This document shows positions 1 to 31,239 of a DNA stretch of 64,000 nucleotides, piece by piece. How positions within the stretch are numbered: the first letter of the stretch is position 1; each line of letters starts with the position of its first letter. A program made the position numbers and the translations under genes. This DNA is from Antennarius striatus (taxonomy: Eukaryota; Chordata; Actinopteri; Lophiiformes; Antennariidae), in assembly GCF_040054535.1 (NCBI RefSeq), contig NC_090777.1:11049501-11113500 (forward strand), written 5' to 3'. The notes beneath the pieces are model-generated. The model was not told the origin of the DNA. It was given only the letters and a program-made list of their open reading frames with translations, and did no database searches.

Positions 1-45
1 TAAAGTGGCCAAAATAGAACACTGAAAGGTTATTCCAGAACTTAC

Positions 46-2178
46 CTGTCTGCAAGGTAACCAAAAACCAAGCAGCTAACAAATAAGCCCACATTCAGAA
101 TGGACTGATTGATGTCCACTAACCATGCATCTGAACACACCAGGTTAAACTGAAATCAATAGGAAAAACATTAGAATTGTCTGTATAGGATGTCTGTCTA
201 CACATATGCAGTAATTTGTAATGCTTGTAATGCTTTCTTAATTTTCCTTTGGGGATCAAACCAGTATATAAAATTAAAAATTACAAAAATAAAAATAAAA
301 AATATTAATGATTACTTTGGCAACATTTAGAAAATGCTTATTAATGATGTCACATACGATATTCACACTTAATTAGAACAAAAGAGGTAAAGGACATTGA
401 GAAATATTAAATAAAGGTTCCACCAATCAACAAACAGCTCATCAAAGCTGATTTCTCACCTCTGTGACTAAGGAATTCCTGCCAGCATACTGATACTCCC
501 AGCCATCCTTACGGACACAAAAACATCAGGGGATTACAAATGCTAAATGGCCTAATAACTGCTCAAGGAATCTCATCAAACGTATAATGGTAACCTTAAC
601 ATCATGTCCACATAGAACTTCAGGGCTACAGTGAAAGACACATTACTTCAAAGAGATGTTCACAACAACAGGTAGAGATGAAATCTAATAGCCAACTTGA
701 TCCCTTTCAGAACCTTTATTTCAATAGACCAGAGTAAGCTGCTGTTGTTTTTAACACTCTAAGTGAGATTGGGTGTTTGTCTTTCTATGTGTGGTCATGC
801 AATATCCCTTCTATCTTGCCTCACACACACAAAGGTCAGTTGGGATGGGCTCCCCCACACAGAATAAGCAGAGAATTCAGGTAAACCGAATTCTCTGGCA
901 TGTCAGCTTATTTCTTGGTGGTAAGCAAAATCCAAGCAAAATAACTAATTTTTGTTTTCATCTTGATTATTGTACAATTAAACAAAAATATTTTATATCA
1001 ATATATAAAAATACGATATAACAAGGCTACATTATTAGATAATATTTATATTATTATTTATGATCAATATAATGTTATGAGCAGCATGTTGACCCAGTGT
1101 GTAGTACTGCTGCCTGACAGCAAGAAGGTCATTGGTTCGATTGCATCTTTCAGTGCAGAGTTTGCAACCACACTCATTTTGCCTACAGCCACTTATCCAC
1201 CTTACAAGTCACAGACCTGCTGGAGCCAATCCGAGCTTCCTAAGGTTAAGAGGACACCCCACATCAGACAACAGCTCGTTGCAGGGCCATACAAAGACAA
1301 ACAACCACTTGCTTCCACTCACACCTACAGACATTTTCGTGTGACCAATTCACCTAAGCAGTGTGGTCTGCGATTGTCTCCACTACAAGAAAATGGATGT
1401 ATGGAAGGAAAGAGGCAAGTATCTTTTCACAGCACCTTACATCTGCTAAAAAGACAGAGGGTCTGGAGGAAGAGTGAATAGAACCTTGTATTCACTCTAC
1501 AACCTTGTACGTCACATGTAAGCTACTAAGTCAATACCCCCTCTCCTTGCCTGCAAACAATGAGGTCTTAGCATTTCTCTTCAAGTCAAGTTAAAGTGAC
1601 AATAATACTAAAGACTGAAATGGTGATCCGTTAGACAAACTAACAACGTTAATCTTTAACAACTTCAACAATCCATATTATTAATTTTGTCTCAGAAATT
1701 TTGCTTAAGGTTCAGTCTTCAATGATTACCAATACCTGTATATGAAGAAGAATCTAAACTGAAAACACAATTACATTTTGTTCATATTGACACATTAAAA
1801 AACAATCCAACTCAGACATCTCACCTTACATTTGATAACCAGAACCTTAGTCAGGTTCAGTCCCTGTGTGTCACAGGTGAGCATTGTGTTGTTCCAGTCA
1901 ACGTCATACTGCTCACAGCTGCTGTGCTGCAGCACCCCAGAACTGTTGACCATTGGTACGGTCAGTCTATGACTGTCTTCCAGACTCCAACCACATGCCT
2001 GCCTCATCTCCATCACTGTGGAGTCCTGACACCAGTGATCTGGGGTATAACCCTGGAAGACGATCCCAACATACAAACTTGCAAAGGGCAATGACATCAG
2101 ACAGGTCATTGCAAAGATTCGCTTCTGATAGTGGCCAAAATTTCCAGCCTCATCAAGAAGGTCATCAAACGTTGTCAT
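46..2178 (-). CDS. SLC22-family organic cation transporter, 5' part (exons 1-3; continues off the left edge)
   Basis: Plasma-membrane transporter of the major facilitator superfamily, closest in my recall to the OCT group (SLC22A1/2/3). Coding exons on the minus strand: 2178-1825 (118 codons), 507-460 (16 codons) and 149-46 (104 bases, then GT donor). Exon 1 starts [12 protein letters not shown] with A at -3, then a first membrane segment containing [15 protein letters not shown] and a cysteine-rich outer loop with three N-glycosylation sequons (NSS, NNT, NLT). Exon 2 supplies [16 protein letters not shown] and exon 3 [12 protein letters not shown] then the start of membrane segment 2 up to GYLADR. 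Exons 1 and 2 join in phase 0 exactly at the conserved C-x-D-G-W, which family genes I recall carry inside one exon, so this intron may be extra. The exact paralogue is uncertain. The rest of the protein lies outside the window. Confidence 0.85.
508..1824 (-). other. Intron 1 of the SLC22 gene, holding a SINE fragment
   Basis: The sequence from the GT donor at 1824 to the AG acceptor at 508 carries no conserved coding sequence that I can see. Open frames on the plus strand at 963-1481 are low-complexity and unrelated to any family I know. The only recognisable item is a SINE-like patch near 1087-1160. Confidence 0.5.
1087..1160 (+). mobile_element. tRNA-derived SINE fragment
   Basis: The run CTGCCTGACAGCAAGAAGGT followed by a B-box-like GGTTCGATTGC matches the 5' tRNA-like head of the common teleost SINE that appears almost complete at 45417-45777 in this window. 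The rest of the element is not recognisable here. Confidence 0.45.
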
Positions 2179-2658
2179 CTTCTGATACAAGTTCTTGGTG
2201 ATTGAGGTATCCAGACAAGTCAGTGTCCAGTTGAGAACGGACTGTTAGTAGAGTTGGATACATTCACCGAATGGGTCAATCTGGAGCTAAAGTCCAACAG
2301 GTCTGTTAAAAATAGCCACATCTAGTTTGAACTGCTGTTATGCTTTAATTTATGTAAACAGTAAATGTTTAAAAAAAAACCTGCAATATTTAACTGGATC
2401 TGATTAGATCCAGTTTAACTATTGCAGATCCAAAAACACATTTTGTTCATGTACTTGAAATGTATAACCAACATCACCCAAAGCTATCCTGTCACTGACC
2501 TTTAAGGGTTTCTTTAGCTGTTTAGTTTCCTGTTGAATTTGCTAAACTGGCCTCTGATGGTTGACTTAGATGGTTGACACCTTTATTTTCTAATGGGGAC
2601 ATACAATTCCTTTAACTACATCTTAACACAATCCCCTGAAGTCTTAATGAAATGTCTT

Positions 2659-2756
2659 TAGCATGCGTGAGTTGACACTCCATTAGGATCAACATAGCTG
2701 CATCCTTCTCTTCCTGCCTTAACTGCCTATCCCAGACTGAAAATTAGGCTTCTCAT
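2659..2756 (+). repeat. Left copy of a ~97-bp direct duplication
   Basis: This stretch, beginning TAGCATGCGTGAGTTGACAC, is repeated almost base for base at 3512-3608. The two copies bracket the GATA tract and LINE fragment, as a very long target-site duplication or a local duplication would. Confidence 0.8.
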
Positions 2757-2758
2757 TT

Positions 2759-3486
<728 letters not shown>

Positions 3487-3511
3487 TTCGATCGAACCCT
3501 GGTTAAGAACT

Positions 3512-3608
3512 TCAGCATGCGTGAGTTGACACTCCATTAGGATCAACATAGCTGCATCCTTCTCTTCCTGCCTTAACTGCCTATCCCAGACTGAAAATTA
3601 GGCTTCTC
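3512..3608 (+). repeat. Right copy of the ~97-bp direct duplication
   Basis: Second copy of the sequence at 2659-2756. It runs directly into the palindromic hAT-like end at 3607-3647. Confidence 0.8.
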
Positions 3609-3647
3609 TTAACCAGGGTTCGATCGAACCCTGGTTAAGAACCTCTG
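3607..3647 (-). mobile_element. hAT-like terminal sequence containing a 34-bp perfect palindrome
   Basis: Positions 3607-3640 equal their own reverse complement (half-site TCTTAACCAGGGTTCGA). On the minus strand the end reads CAGAGGTTCTTAACC, which resembles the CAGNGGTTCTTAACC ends of hAT-type elements in fish. A second partial copy of the same end lies at 3487-3510, on the other side of the duplicated 97 bases. Confidence 0.5.
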
Positions 3648-3679
3648 ATCTAGAATATAAACATATTTAGTTAGAGTTC

Positions 3680-3683
<4 letters not shown>

Positions 3684-3725
<42 letters not shown>

Positions 3726-3844
3726 CTGTATATATACTGTATGTATATATATATACACTGTACATATACTGTGTATATATATATATGTACTGTATATATA
3801 CTGTATATATACTGTATATATATATAAAAATATATACACACACA

Positions 3845-3927
<83 letters not shown>

Positions 3928-3935
3928 TGTATATA
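3684..3935 (+). repeat. TA-rich microsatellite with ACTGTA interruptions
   Basis: Long TA runs broken by repeated TACTGTATA units. Open frames here translate to Ile/Tyr repeats and are not genes. Confidence 0.95.
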
Positions 3936-3939
3936 GCAG

Positions 3940-4015
3940 CTGGATAGTACAGTGTTTAAATCAACTGATTTGAATGCAGGAGGTTGTGGGTTCGAATCCT
4001 AGTCGGGACAAACAC
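3940..4015 (+). mobile_element. tRNA-like SINE head
   Basis: A tRNA-like stretch of about 75 bases with an exact pol III B box GGTTCGAATCC at 3989-3999. I could not fold a convincing functional tRNA, so a SINE relic is the more likely reading. Confidence 0.4.
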
Positions 4016-4019
4016 TATC

Positions 4020-6312
<2,293 letters not shown>

Positions 6313-6344
6313 TGTAATATACAGTATATAAAGATATACAGTAT

Positions 6345-9135
6345 ACTTCTTCTTTTCGTTTTTGCTTTTCCCTTCAGGGGTCACCACAGCGAATCAGTTG
6401 CCTCCATCCAACTCTGTCTTCTGCATCCTCTGCTCTGACACCAACTACCTTCATGTCCTCTTTCATGACAACCATAAACCTCCTCTTTGGTCCTCCTGTA
6501 GGCCTCCTGCCTGACAGTTCAAAACTCAGCATCCTTCTACCAATGCATTCACTATCTCTCCTCTGGACATGTCCAAACCATCTCAGTCTGGCCTTTCTGA
6601 CTTTGTCTCCAAAACCTTTAACATGTGCTGTCCCTCTGATGTACTCATTCCAGATCCTATTCATCCTGGTCACTCCCAAAGAGGACCTCAGAATCTTCAT
6701 CTCTGCTACCTCCAGCTCTGTCTCCTGTCTTTTCCTCAGTGACACTGGCTCTAGACCAAACAACATCGCTGGTCTCACCACAGTTGTGTACACCTTTCCT
6801 TTCATTTTAGCTGAGACTCTTCTATCACACATCACACCTGACACTTTTCTCCACCCGTTCCATCCTGCCTGTACACGCTTCTTCACCTCTTTTCCAGACT
6901 CTCCATTGCACTGGACTGTTGACCCTAAGTACTTAAAATCTTCCACCTTCTTGATCTCTTCTCCCTGTAACCTCACTCTTCCACTTGTGTCCCTCTCATT
7001 CACACACATGTACTCTGTCTTACTGCGGCTAACCTTCATTCCTCTCCTTTCCAGGACAAACCTCCACTTCTCAAGATTCTCCTCTACCTGGTCCCTGCTC
7101 TCACTACAGATCACAATGTCATCTGCAAACATCATAGTCCATGGAGATTCCTGTCTAACATCATCTGTCAGCCTGTCCATCATCATAGCAAACAAGAAGG
7201 GGCTCAGAGCTGATCCCTGATACAGTCCCTTCTCCACCTTGAACTCCTCTGTCACACCTACAGCACACCTCACCACTGTCTTACAGTCTTCATACCTGTC
7301 TGGCACCACTCTAAGATACTTCCTCATACAATACCACAGTTCCTCTCTGGGCACCCTATCATAAGCTTTCTCTAGATCTACAAAAACACAATGCAGCTCC
7401 CTCTGTACTTCTCTAACAACATCCTCAATGCAAATACTGCATCTGCAGTACTCTTTTTTTTGGCATGAAACCATACTGCTGCTCACAAATGCTCACTTCT
7501 GCTCTTAGTCTAGCTTCATCTACTTTTTCCCATAACTTCATTGTATGGCTCATCAGCTTTATTCCTCTGTAGTTGCCACAATTCTGCACATCTCCCTTGT
7601 TCTTAAAGATGGGGACCAGCACACTTCTCCTCCATTCCTCAGGCATCTTCTCACTATCTAAAATTCTGTTGAACAGCCCAGTCAGAAACTCTACAGCCAC
7701 CTCTCCTAGACATTTCCATACCTCCACAGGTACAGTATATCATCAGGACCAACTGCCTTTCCACTCTTCATCCTCTTCAATCCCCTCCTCACTTCATCCC
7801 GATTAATCTTTGCTACTTCCCGGTCCACAACAGCCACCTCTTCCAGTCTTTGTTCTCTCTAGTTTTCCTCGTTCATCAACTCTTCATAGTACTCTTTCCA
7901 TCTTCCCATCGCACTACTAGCACATCCCTAACCTGAATCACCCTAACCTGCTGCACGTCCTTCCCATCTCTATCTCATTAGCTATAGTTGTCCAGTCATC
8001 TGGAAGCACCTCCTGACCACCCAGAGCCTGTCTTAACTCCTTCCTAAAAGTCATGCAACACTCTTCCTTTTACAGCTTCCATCATTTCTTCCTCTGCTCT
8101 GCCTTTGCCCTCTTCATCTTCCTCACCACCAGAGTCATCCTACACACCACCATCCTATGCTGTTTGGCTGCACTCTCACCTACCACTACTTTGCAGTCAC
8201 TGATCTCCTTCAGATTACACTGTCCACACAAGATGAAGTCTACCTGTGTGCTCCTACCTCCACTCTTATAGGTCACCCTATGTTCCTGCCTCTTCTGGAA
8301 GAAAGTATTTACTATAGCCATTTCCATCCTTTTTGCAAAGTCAACCACCATCTATCCTTCTGCGTTCGTCTCCTGGATACCAAACATGCCCATCACCTCC
8401 TCATCACCTCTGTTTCCTGCACCAACATGTCCACTGAGGTCTGCACCAATGACAACTCTCTCACTTCTAGGTATGCTCTGCATCGCCTCATCAAAGTCCA
8501 ACCAGAATTTTTCCTCCTTCGCCAGCTCACATCCTACCTGTGGAGCATATCCACTAACAACATTGAACATCACACCTTTGATTTCTAGCTTCAGATTCAT
8601 CACTCTATCTGACACTCTTTTTACCTCCAAGACAATCCTAACAAACTCCTCCTTCAAGATAACTCCTACTCCATTTCTCTTCCTATCTACACCATGATAG
8701 AAGAACTTGAACCCTGGTCATAAACGTCTAGCCTTGCTACCTTTCCACCTTGTCTCCTGGACACACAGTATGTCTACCTTCCTCCATAATGTCAACCAAC
8801 TCTCTACCTTTTCCTGTCATAGTTCCAACATTCAACGTCCCTACTCTCAGTCCTATACTCTTGGTGTTCCTCTACTCTCTCTCCCTCTTCCCCCTCTCCT
8901 TCTTCGACCAACAGTAGTTCAATTTCCACCGGCACCCTGTAGGTGATCAGCACTGATGGCGGTCGTTGTTAACCTAGGCTTGGACCGATCCGGTATGGAA
9001 GTTATAGGTTTGATTCGCATGTTTGATTTGGCAAAAGTTTTACATTGGATGCCCTTCCTGACACAACCCTCTGTATTTATCCGGGCTTGGGACTGCCACA
9101 ATAAGACACTGGCTTGTGCCCTCTTGCGGCTACTT
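6345..9135 (-). mobile_element. RTE-type LINE, nearly full length but frameshifted
   Basis: Minus-strand element. At the 5' side (8657-8082) are apurinic-endonuclease-like segments with IGADLSGHVGA and a DFILC box. Reverse transcriptase follows at 7727-6374: FVDLEKAYDRVPREE, GLYQGSALSPFLFA and the catalytic MMFADDIVI. The C-terminus has RLRWFGHVQRRD, usual in RTE-type LINEs. Its 3' tail reads GGGAAAAGCAAAAACGAAAAG. The region 9135-8900 looks like a 5' leader with the motif GTGTCTTATTGTGGCAGTCC. Several frameshifts and stops between 7425 and 8700 break the reading frame, so the copy is dead. Confidence 0.85.
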
Positions 9136-9785
9136 TAAATACATTAATATACAGTGTATACATAATATATAATATTGCATCTACCTTCTTATTTTCATCT
9201 TTCATGCCTGTTACTTGAAAGATTCAGTTTTCTAGAAACAATAATATTCAGTGCTATGAAAATTCAAAATTCAAATTAAAAAAACATGTATTTGTCCTCA
9301 AGGGTCATTTTATTATTCATTATCTCTAAATTTGCTAAGTCTTAACTGTTTCCAGTATTACTGGAAAAACTCAGCCGTCTGGGAACAGGTGACACACCCG
9401 TGCAGCTCGTCTAATGATCTCAGAAGGAAAAATCGCCTCCACTGTTGAACTACATCCGTACTGCGGCCTTTATAAAGTAACGTCAAACAGGTAAAGCTGG
9501 AGCTTACATCGAGCCAGTAACCAGACAGTAAACCTAAAGATGCAAGTACATACTGGAAAAACGTCCAAAAAGTGTGACAAGTGAGTACCGACATTTTTAT
9601 GAGACGACAAATAACAAAACCGAAGTCGCTGATAATAAGCGAACCTGGCAACATTGACAACAAGCGCTCCAAAACCACGAGCTTGTTTGCTGGCCGTTCA
9701 TTGGTCCGTCTGGACTCACTCGCAGATCGACTCTAGTCCAGTCACAGGCGGAAAGCGGAAGGAGCGTGCGCCCCACCTTGTTTCG
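9136..9785. other. Upstream flank of itch
   Basis: AT-rich up to about 9340, then more balanced. A minus-strand open frame at 9678-9358 includes a GT donor after SGYWLD, so a divergent short first exon is possible, but I recognise no protein and would not call a gene. Confidence 0.3.
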
Positions 9786-9795
9786 GTCACGTGAC
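9786..9795 (+). promoter_or_regulatory. Palindromic E-box GTCACGTGAC at the itch 5' end
   Basis: Perfect 10-base palindrome identical to the CLEAR consensus bound by TFEB/TFE3. It sits about 140 bases upstream of the itch exon-1 donor (9933/9934), so it is in or next to the core promoter. Binding is inferred, not shown. Confidence 0.5.
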
Positions 9796-9933
9796 GTTAG
9801 CTTAGGAAGATGGTGGAAGTTTCTTCCTCCTTTCGCTTCTTCCACGATCGAAACCCAAACATCCTGTAAACCGAGGGCTCGGTGTTCACTGAAACGGTAC
9901 TGTTTTTATTTAGCAGTCTCCCCACAGATCCAG
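9796..9933 (+). other. itch: itch non-coding first exon (approximate 5' end)
   Basis: Ends at a strong donor, CCAG|gtaagcg, at 9933/9934. The true transcription start cannot be read from sequence. The exon contains a complete upstream ORF, ATG 9810 to TAA 9869 (19 codons), which could limit translation. The large following intron (9934 to about 12761) is consistent with vertebrate ITCH genes, whose first exon is untranslated. Confidence 0.5.
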
Positions 9934-12761
9934 GTAAGCGACAGAGGCCAGTAGGACGATTTGTAGTCACCAGTAGCATTTGTCTTTAATTAAGCCTCTG
10001 GACTTTGGGATTTCCACTCAGCCATGATGATGACACGAGCTAGTGGGCTAGCATGTAGCGGGGCTGTCAACCCGGTGGCCAGTTGACATTCAACACGTAG
10101 TCAGCAGCTGTTGTGACCGCAGCAGTGCTGCACATAAACATGCAGCTCAACAGCAGTGCAGTTTAAGTTAGTGGGTAACCAGGACATATTGCTCTTGACT
10201 ATACAGCTAACCCTAGTTAGCGTAGCTCCTAGCTCCTTGTTGGTTTGGATTATGTGCTAACATTTGACATGTGCTTTGACCTCACACACGAAAGGGAATT
10301 AGTGTTAGAGGAACGATGTTTTACTGACAGACAGACAGCTGTGGTCTGTGGTCTTTAACGATTACTGCCGCACACCCAGTCTACTGCAGTCGGAGTTCAC
10401 TTTGAATTGCTTTGACCCAGCTGCGTAAACTCAGTGCGAAAACACTACACCCAACTCCATCATAGCACCTGGTCGTTTGCTCTTAAGTCTCTGTAAAGCT
10501 ACATCCTTGTAACACAAAATGGAGACTGTCCGAAAACATTAATGGTGCGTCCTTTATACGACTTATCGAACATTACAAACATAATAATGGTAATCGTCTG
10601 AATATAAGGAATGTTCATTGGTGTCAACAGTGAGCCGGTCGCGTCAAGGATTTTGCAGATAAACGCACAAACATCCGCCTCAGACCGCTTTGGGTTTTCG
10701 TCTTGAAATATGATTGTAGTCGTGTCAGAGGAGCAGAGCACATTGGGGGTTTTTTTTTTAATCGGGTTTGCTTGTCATCTCTCTGACTTTGGTGTGGTGG
10801 TGTGTCCTCCTCTGACACTGTTAGGCTGATGAAGCACTGCTAGATGTTCTCTCATCTTGGTGGAATGATCGAGTGAATGATCTGCTTTGCTCTTGTGTGA
10901 CTTGTTCAAAAATAACCCCCGACAGCTCTGAATGAAACAATTCATGTGTGATTTTCATCAACCTATCCAGGTTCTGGTCACTATATGTAAGGAAATCATT
11001 AAATTCCCTTGTAAATTAAATTACTAATACTTCATTCTTTTAAATGATATATTATTTAAATATCAAATTCGTGTTATATAACCTCATCGAGAAAATCCTC
11101 TTGCAAGGCCTGCATTTACAATTAATTATTGACAGTAGCAGCCGACAAAGTGAAAGTTAAACCTGGACCATTTATAATTGAGTGATGCATCAAAGTAACG
11201 AACCAGAATCTATCAAAGATCACAGGACTTTATTTTTGTGTACGTTTCTTCTTGTTTTTTCTGTTTCTACCAGCATCAGAATCAGACTGAACATGCCTGT
11301 CAAATCACACTCTGAAACCCATTGACAGTGTTGGCTGTATAGTTTACCATGTCTTTGTTAAATGTTGCTCAAAACTGACAGAAGTGGATCGGGGATAAAT
11401 GTTCAATGACCCAAACTTTAATAACTCAGTAGCTGAGGGCTCTGGACTTTCAAACCACACGGGGGTCTGTGTATGCCTTACATTTATCTTTGTTGGGATT
11501 GACCCATCCTCGTATTTTATCATCTGGTGAAATTAAAATGTGAGCTATGTGTTCTATCCATTGTATGTGTGCAGGGGCCTGTCCAGTGAATCAAGGTCTC
11601 ACAGAGGTGCTACCGGTGGTAACCTTGCTATGTTGCAACAAACTTCATTCCGCATTCATGTGCTAACTTTGGCAAAATATGCACATTTATATTACATTCA
11701 AACTAGAATATGTGAAAGTCAGCCTCAGGTACCAGTGTCGGGTTCTTTAGGCTGAATGCAGGTGCAATCTTTGTTTTCTGATGTCAAGTTTTATAGGTAC
11801 TTGTGCGTCAGTTGCAGTTAGGTGTATTTTGTCCTCAGACAGAGAACAGGAGCAAGCACAGGATATTTTTTGGTGTTTCGTCAATTTAAAGCAGAAGTTA
11901 AATGATGAATCTATCATTTTTATGTGTGGATTTTCAGTCAACGTCTCCTACTTTGTTAAATCATGATGAGTGTCACATCATATGATTATTTGTCAAGAAA
12001 GTCAGAAGCTTATTTAACTCAATGCTTTTGAGTGTACAGTCAGCGTATTCTCTCATTTTGTTTTTTAATATAAATGTCAACGGTACATAATTCTCATAAT
12101 ACACAAATAACCCAGGCAGGCAGTTGAGAAAGCTGCAAATGAAACAGCTGTGGTGGGGGTGGAAACACAATGAGAAGACTGCCTACAGCGTCAAGGTTCA
12201 GGGCCTCACGGAAACTTATTTTTCTTGTTCTGGGAGTAAAGGGAGGTAAAAACTGATTTATGCTTTCAGCAGAAGTAAAGAAGTGAACGTGACGGATAAA
12301 CACTGTAATCAGAGACACAAGTTCATGTATAGGATGCACTTTGAAGTCATTGAAACACAACAGAAATACTTTAATTTTCGTTCATGTCAACAACATCGAG
12401 AATGATTTCCTGTGTAGTAAAACAGTAGGAAAACATCAGACATGGTTGGGATCCGCTGATAAAGGCTTCAGAATTCACCATAATTAGGGATTATGAATTT
12501 TTACATCTTGAAACCGTATATGCTAATTCATCACACAGTGTTGACTGCAACTCGGAGGAACACTGTCCTTATATCAACATCTGCAATCTGACAAAATGAA
12601 ACAAAGTAGCACATTTAATATTGGCAGTGGTTAAGAGGTTGTTTTTTTCTCAGTTCCTTTTTATTGTGGGTGAAATGTATTTGGTGCACATGATGTTGAA
12701 ACTGCAGCAATGAGAAACCTTGTTTTGTCACCGCGACAGTGATGTGTTGTCTGTGTCATAG
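9934..12761 (+). other. itch: itch intron 1
   Basis: About 2.8 kb between the non-coding exon and the first coding exon (exon start 12762 or 12775, two AG options). No repeat family or coding exon is recognisable. Open frames here are short and unsupported. Confidence 0.5.
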
Positions 12762-12783
12762 GCCACCATTGCAGCCCTATGTC

Positions 12784-28468
<15,685 letters not shown>

Positions 28469-29460
28469 GACAACCCAGAGAAGTTTAAATGGTGGCTGAA
28501 GGAGTCGAAAGTCGACCAGTTTTCAAATCAGGGAGCTTCTACAGAAACAGGAAGGTGTTTTGTGTGGCAGAGCTGATGCTGACACACACACGCACCGGAG
28601 TGGTACTTGTTTGTGTGTTTGTGAGACTGTACTTTCAAATATTGGCAGAGGAGCTTTGATTTGTATCTACCATGTGCATCATGCTCACAGCAGGCCTCTC
28701 AGTGCTTGATTTTTCTGTGAACATTATTATTCTTTTAAACCAAAGCACAGAGCTGCTCCTGTGTCTCGGAATGTTCGGCTGATCATATGGGGAACCTGAA
28801 CTCAGCCTCTGACATCAGTTTCATGGGTCAGCAGTATCGTTCTCTCCCCGCACATAACCCTGTAATAACAGGCAACAAGGAGATTGCAGGCTCCAAGGTG
28901 TCTTATCAAAGTGTCTTCGACTGCTTGATTTGTGTTTTCTCAGTTGCTCTGCACTAAAGAATCTAGAAAATGACAGTGTATTATACGTCATATCCGTCTG
29001 TCTATCCCAGTGTGGTCTGCATCTTTCATGATTAGCAGCAAACAGTAAAGCATGGCAGTAGAAGATGATAGCTTGCATTTGATGAATTTATAGAATGAAA
29101 CTTAAGTAAGAGAATCTCGGTGCTACAAGAGGGGTGGGGGAGGGGGGGCATGCCTACTAGTAGCAAAGAAATCAGATTTTTTATTCCTGGTTCTATTTGA
29201 TCTCTGACTAACTCGGTGATAAGTGTTATCACCTCCATTATTTATAGTGGTGGGAAATGTGCAAGAACTCAGCAGAACTTATGCCTACCCTAGTTTTATA
29301 GGGTTGTAGTTGGAACACTGTGATGTGACATTGAACGTGATCAAAGTATTTTTGGGAGAAGTTGTTCATCTCAATGTAAGCTTTAAATACATAGTGTATC
29401 TTCCTCCTTTTTAATGGTTAATGATCTTGTTTAAAATAAAGATCCTGATCCCTTGAACTA
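28469..29460 (+). other. itch: itch 3' UTR with poly(A) signal
   Basis: Follows the TGA at 28466-28468. The first canonical AATAAA is at 29435-29440. A G-rich run lies near 29130-29150. The UTR end is inferred. Confidence 0.55.
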
Positions 29461-31200
29461 AATATTATATTTTCAGTGAACTTGTGAAGAAGAAAAAAAA
29501 ACACACCAATTCAGTACAAGTCAGAAAAATACAATTTTAACACTTTTCTTTCCCCACAGCAGTTGACACCAATGAAAAATGACTTGGCTATCATTATTTC
29601 ACTTTATATTGTCAAAATTCTTCTGATGTCCTTAATGGGTATATATTTGACACACAATGAGCTCATGCATGTAGAGGGTTTTCTGTTTTATGTTGTGCTC
29701 AGTATGCAATTATGGATACACAACTTTCACTGTGTGTTGCTCATGGATCCTGTGCACCAAGAAACATCCAAATGCAACCAACTTGTGAAGACACATTCGT
29801 TTCCTAAACCAAGGAGGTGTTATTTCATCTGTTTGCTGTTTGTGGAAAATGTTTTTTCTCAGATTTCCATAATATTTTGTGGGGAGATGGAATGGGGAAG
29901 GAGTGGTAAGATTTGGATTCAGATCCAGATCATGGTGTAAGTCTAGCAGTCTAGTATTGATCAACACTGGATAGTGTGGTTGCTGATGTTTGAGTGTGCT
30001 TATGAAATAAATAATTATATTCTGAAAACATATATGTAGTTGCTAGGAAACACTGGATGTCAGTGTTAGTCTGGAACAGTGACACTTTAATAATTTCCCT
30101 CCATGGTCTTTCCTGGATGGATGTAGGGCGTGCGTGTGTGCGTGCGCTTGTGTGTGTGTGTGTGCGTGTGTGTGTGTGTGTGTACAGCTGGTATTTGGTG
30201 TTAGCCTTCAGGTAGCCTTATTTCAACCCTCAGGCATTTATCAGCCGGCCCATCATGTGGGTTTAATTGTCACGTATGTTTTATGCTGAGGACTCGGGCA
30301 CTGATCTTCAGATAAGCAGACTTAGTTTCATCAAGTCCTGTCAAGAAACTTCACCAGTAAGGGAAAGCTAAAGTACTTATCTGGAAACTCATGGCTTGTG
30401 TCAACGGCTGACCATGACTTCAGTTTGGAAAACAATTACTGACAGAAAACTGATGCAAAATCATGAATGTATCATGATGTAAAGTTGCCTATGTAGTTTT
30501 GCCTCAGCTGTTCCCCCAATGCAGAGTGTTTTTTAAATCTTCTCCTGGGTAAATGTGGGAAAAATCCAGCAGATGTGTATATATCATAAATCACTGCCTT
30601 TCCATGTAAACTAAAACTAAGCCACTGTTATGCTCCTGTACATGAAAAGATGTAAATGGTGTCAATAACACATTTTCTTTTGTAAAAGAAAGATTTTAAT
30701 AAGAGGTTTTCGGTGACACTATATTTTCTTTCCCCTAATTAATATCTGATGTACATGTGTAATGTGTAAAGATGTGTAATATAGAAATTGTCACCTTAAT
30801 AAATTAAGTTCAAAATATGTGTTTGTTCTTTAGATAGGGCCACATGAAAAACACACAACCACTCACAGTTTGATAGAGCCAGAAGATGATTGAGGTGAGC
30901 CTCAAACCAAAGTAAATGAACAGCTCCCAGACTGTGACGAATAAAAACATTAAATCTATAAATTTTTTAGAATAAAAGTCCTGCCTTGCAGTGTGTCCAG
31001 GGTTTACCGTGCCTCTCACTTGTAGTCGTCAGACCCGTGACCAGATTTATAAGTAATAAACATGTTTTCACAAAAAGTACATGCAGTTTGAGCTTACGGC
31101 AGCCAAGCATTATTTAAGGGTATGGGGGAATTGGATGTGTCCTACTGCCCCCTCAAAATCTACTGTATTTTATTTAAAGTTGATGACTAATAAATAATAT
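29461..31200. other. Intergenic, no gene seen
   Basis: AT-rich sequence with an imperfect TG/CG tract at about 30127-30182. Open frames at 29563-29940 and 30810-31019 show no recognisable domain. Confidence 0.5.
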
Positions 31201-31239
31201 GCCCATTTCACAAAGCAGGTTTAGTGGAAAACCTGGATA

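Noticed and set aside
963..1481. 172-codon plus-strand frame
   Set aside because: Overlaps a SINE fragment inside an SLC22 intron and has no recognisable domain.
2179..2190. Upstream extension of the SLC22 start
   Set aside because: The extra four codons would begin at TTG, not ATG; ATG 2178 matches the family start.
3609..3973. Ile/Tyr-repeat frames on both strands
   Set aside because: Translations of the TA microsatellite.
6453..7220. 255-codon plus-strand frame
   Set aside because: Antisense of the RTE reverse transcriptase; the minus strand has the real motifs.
9358..9678. 106-codon minus-strand frame upstream of itch
   Set aside because: Could be a divergent first exon, but no homology or second exon was found, so not called.
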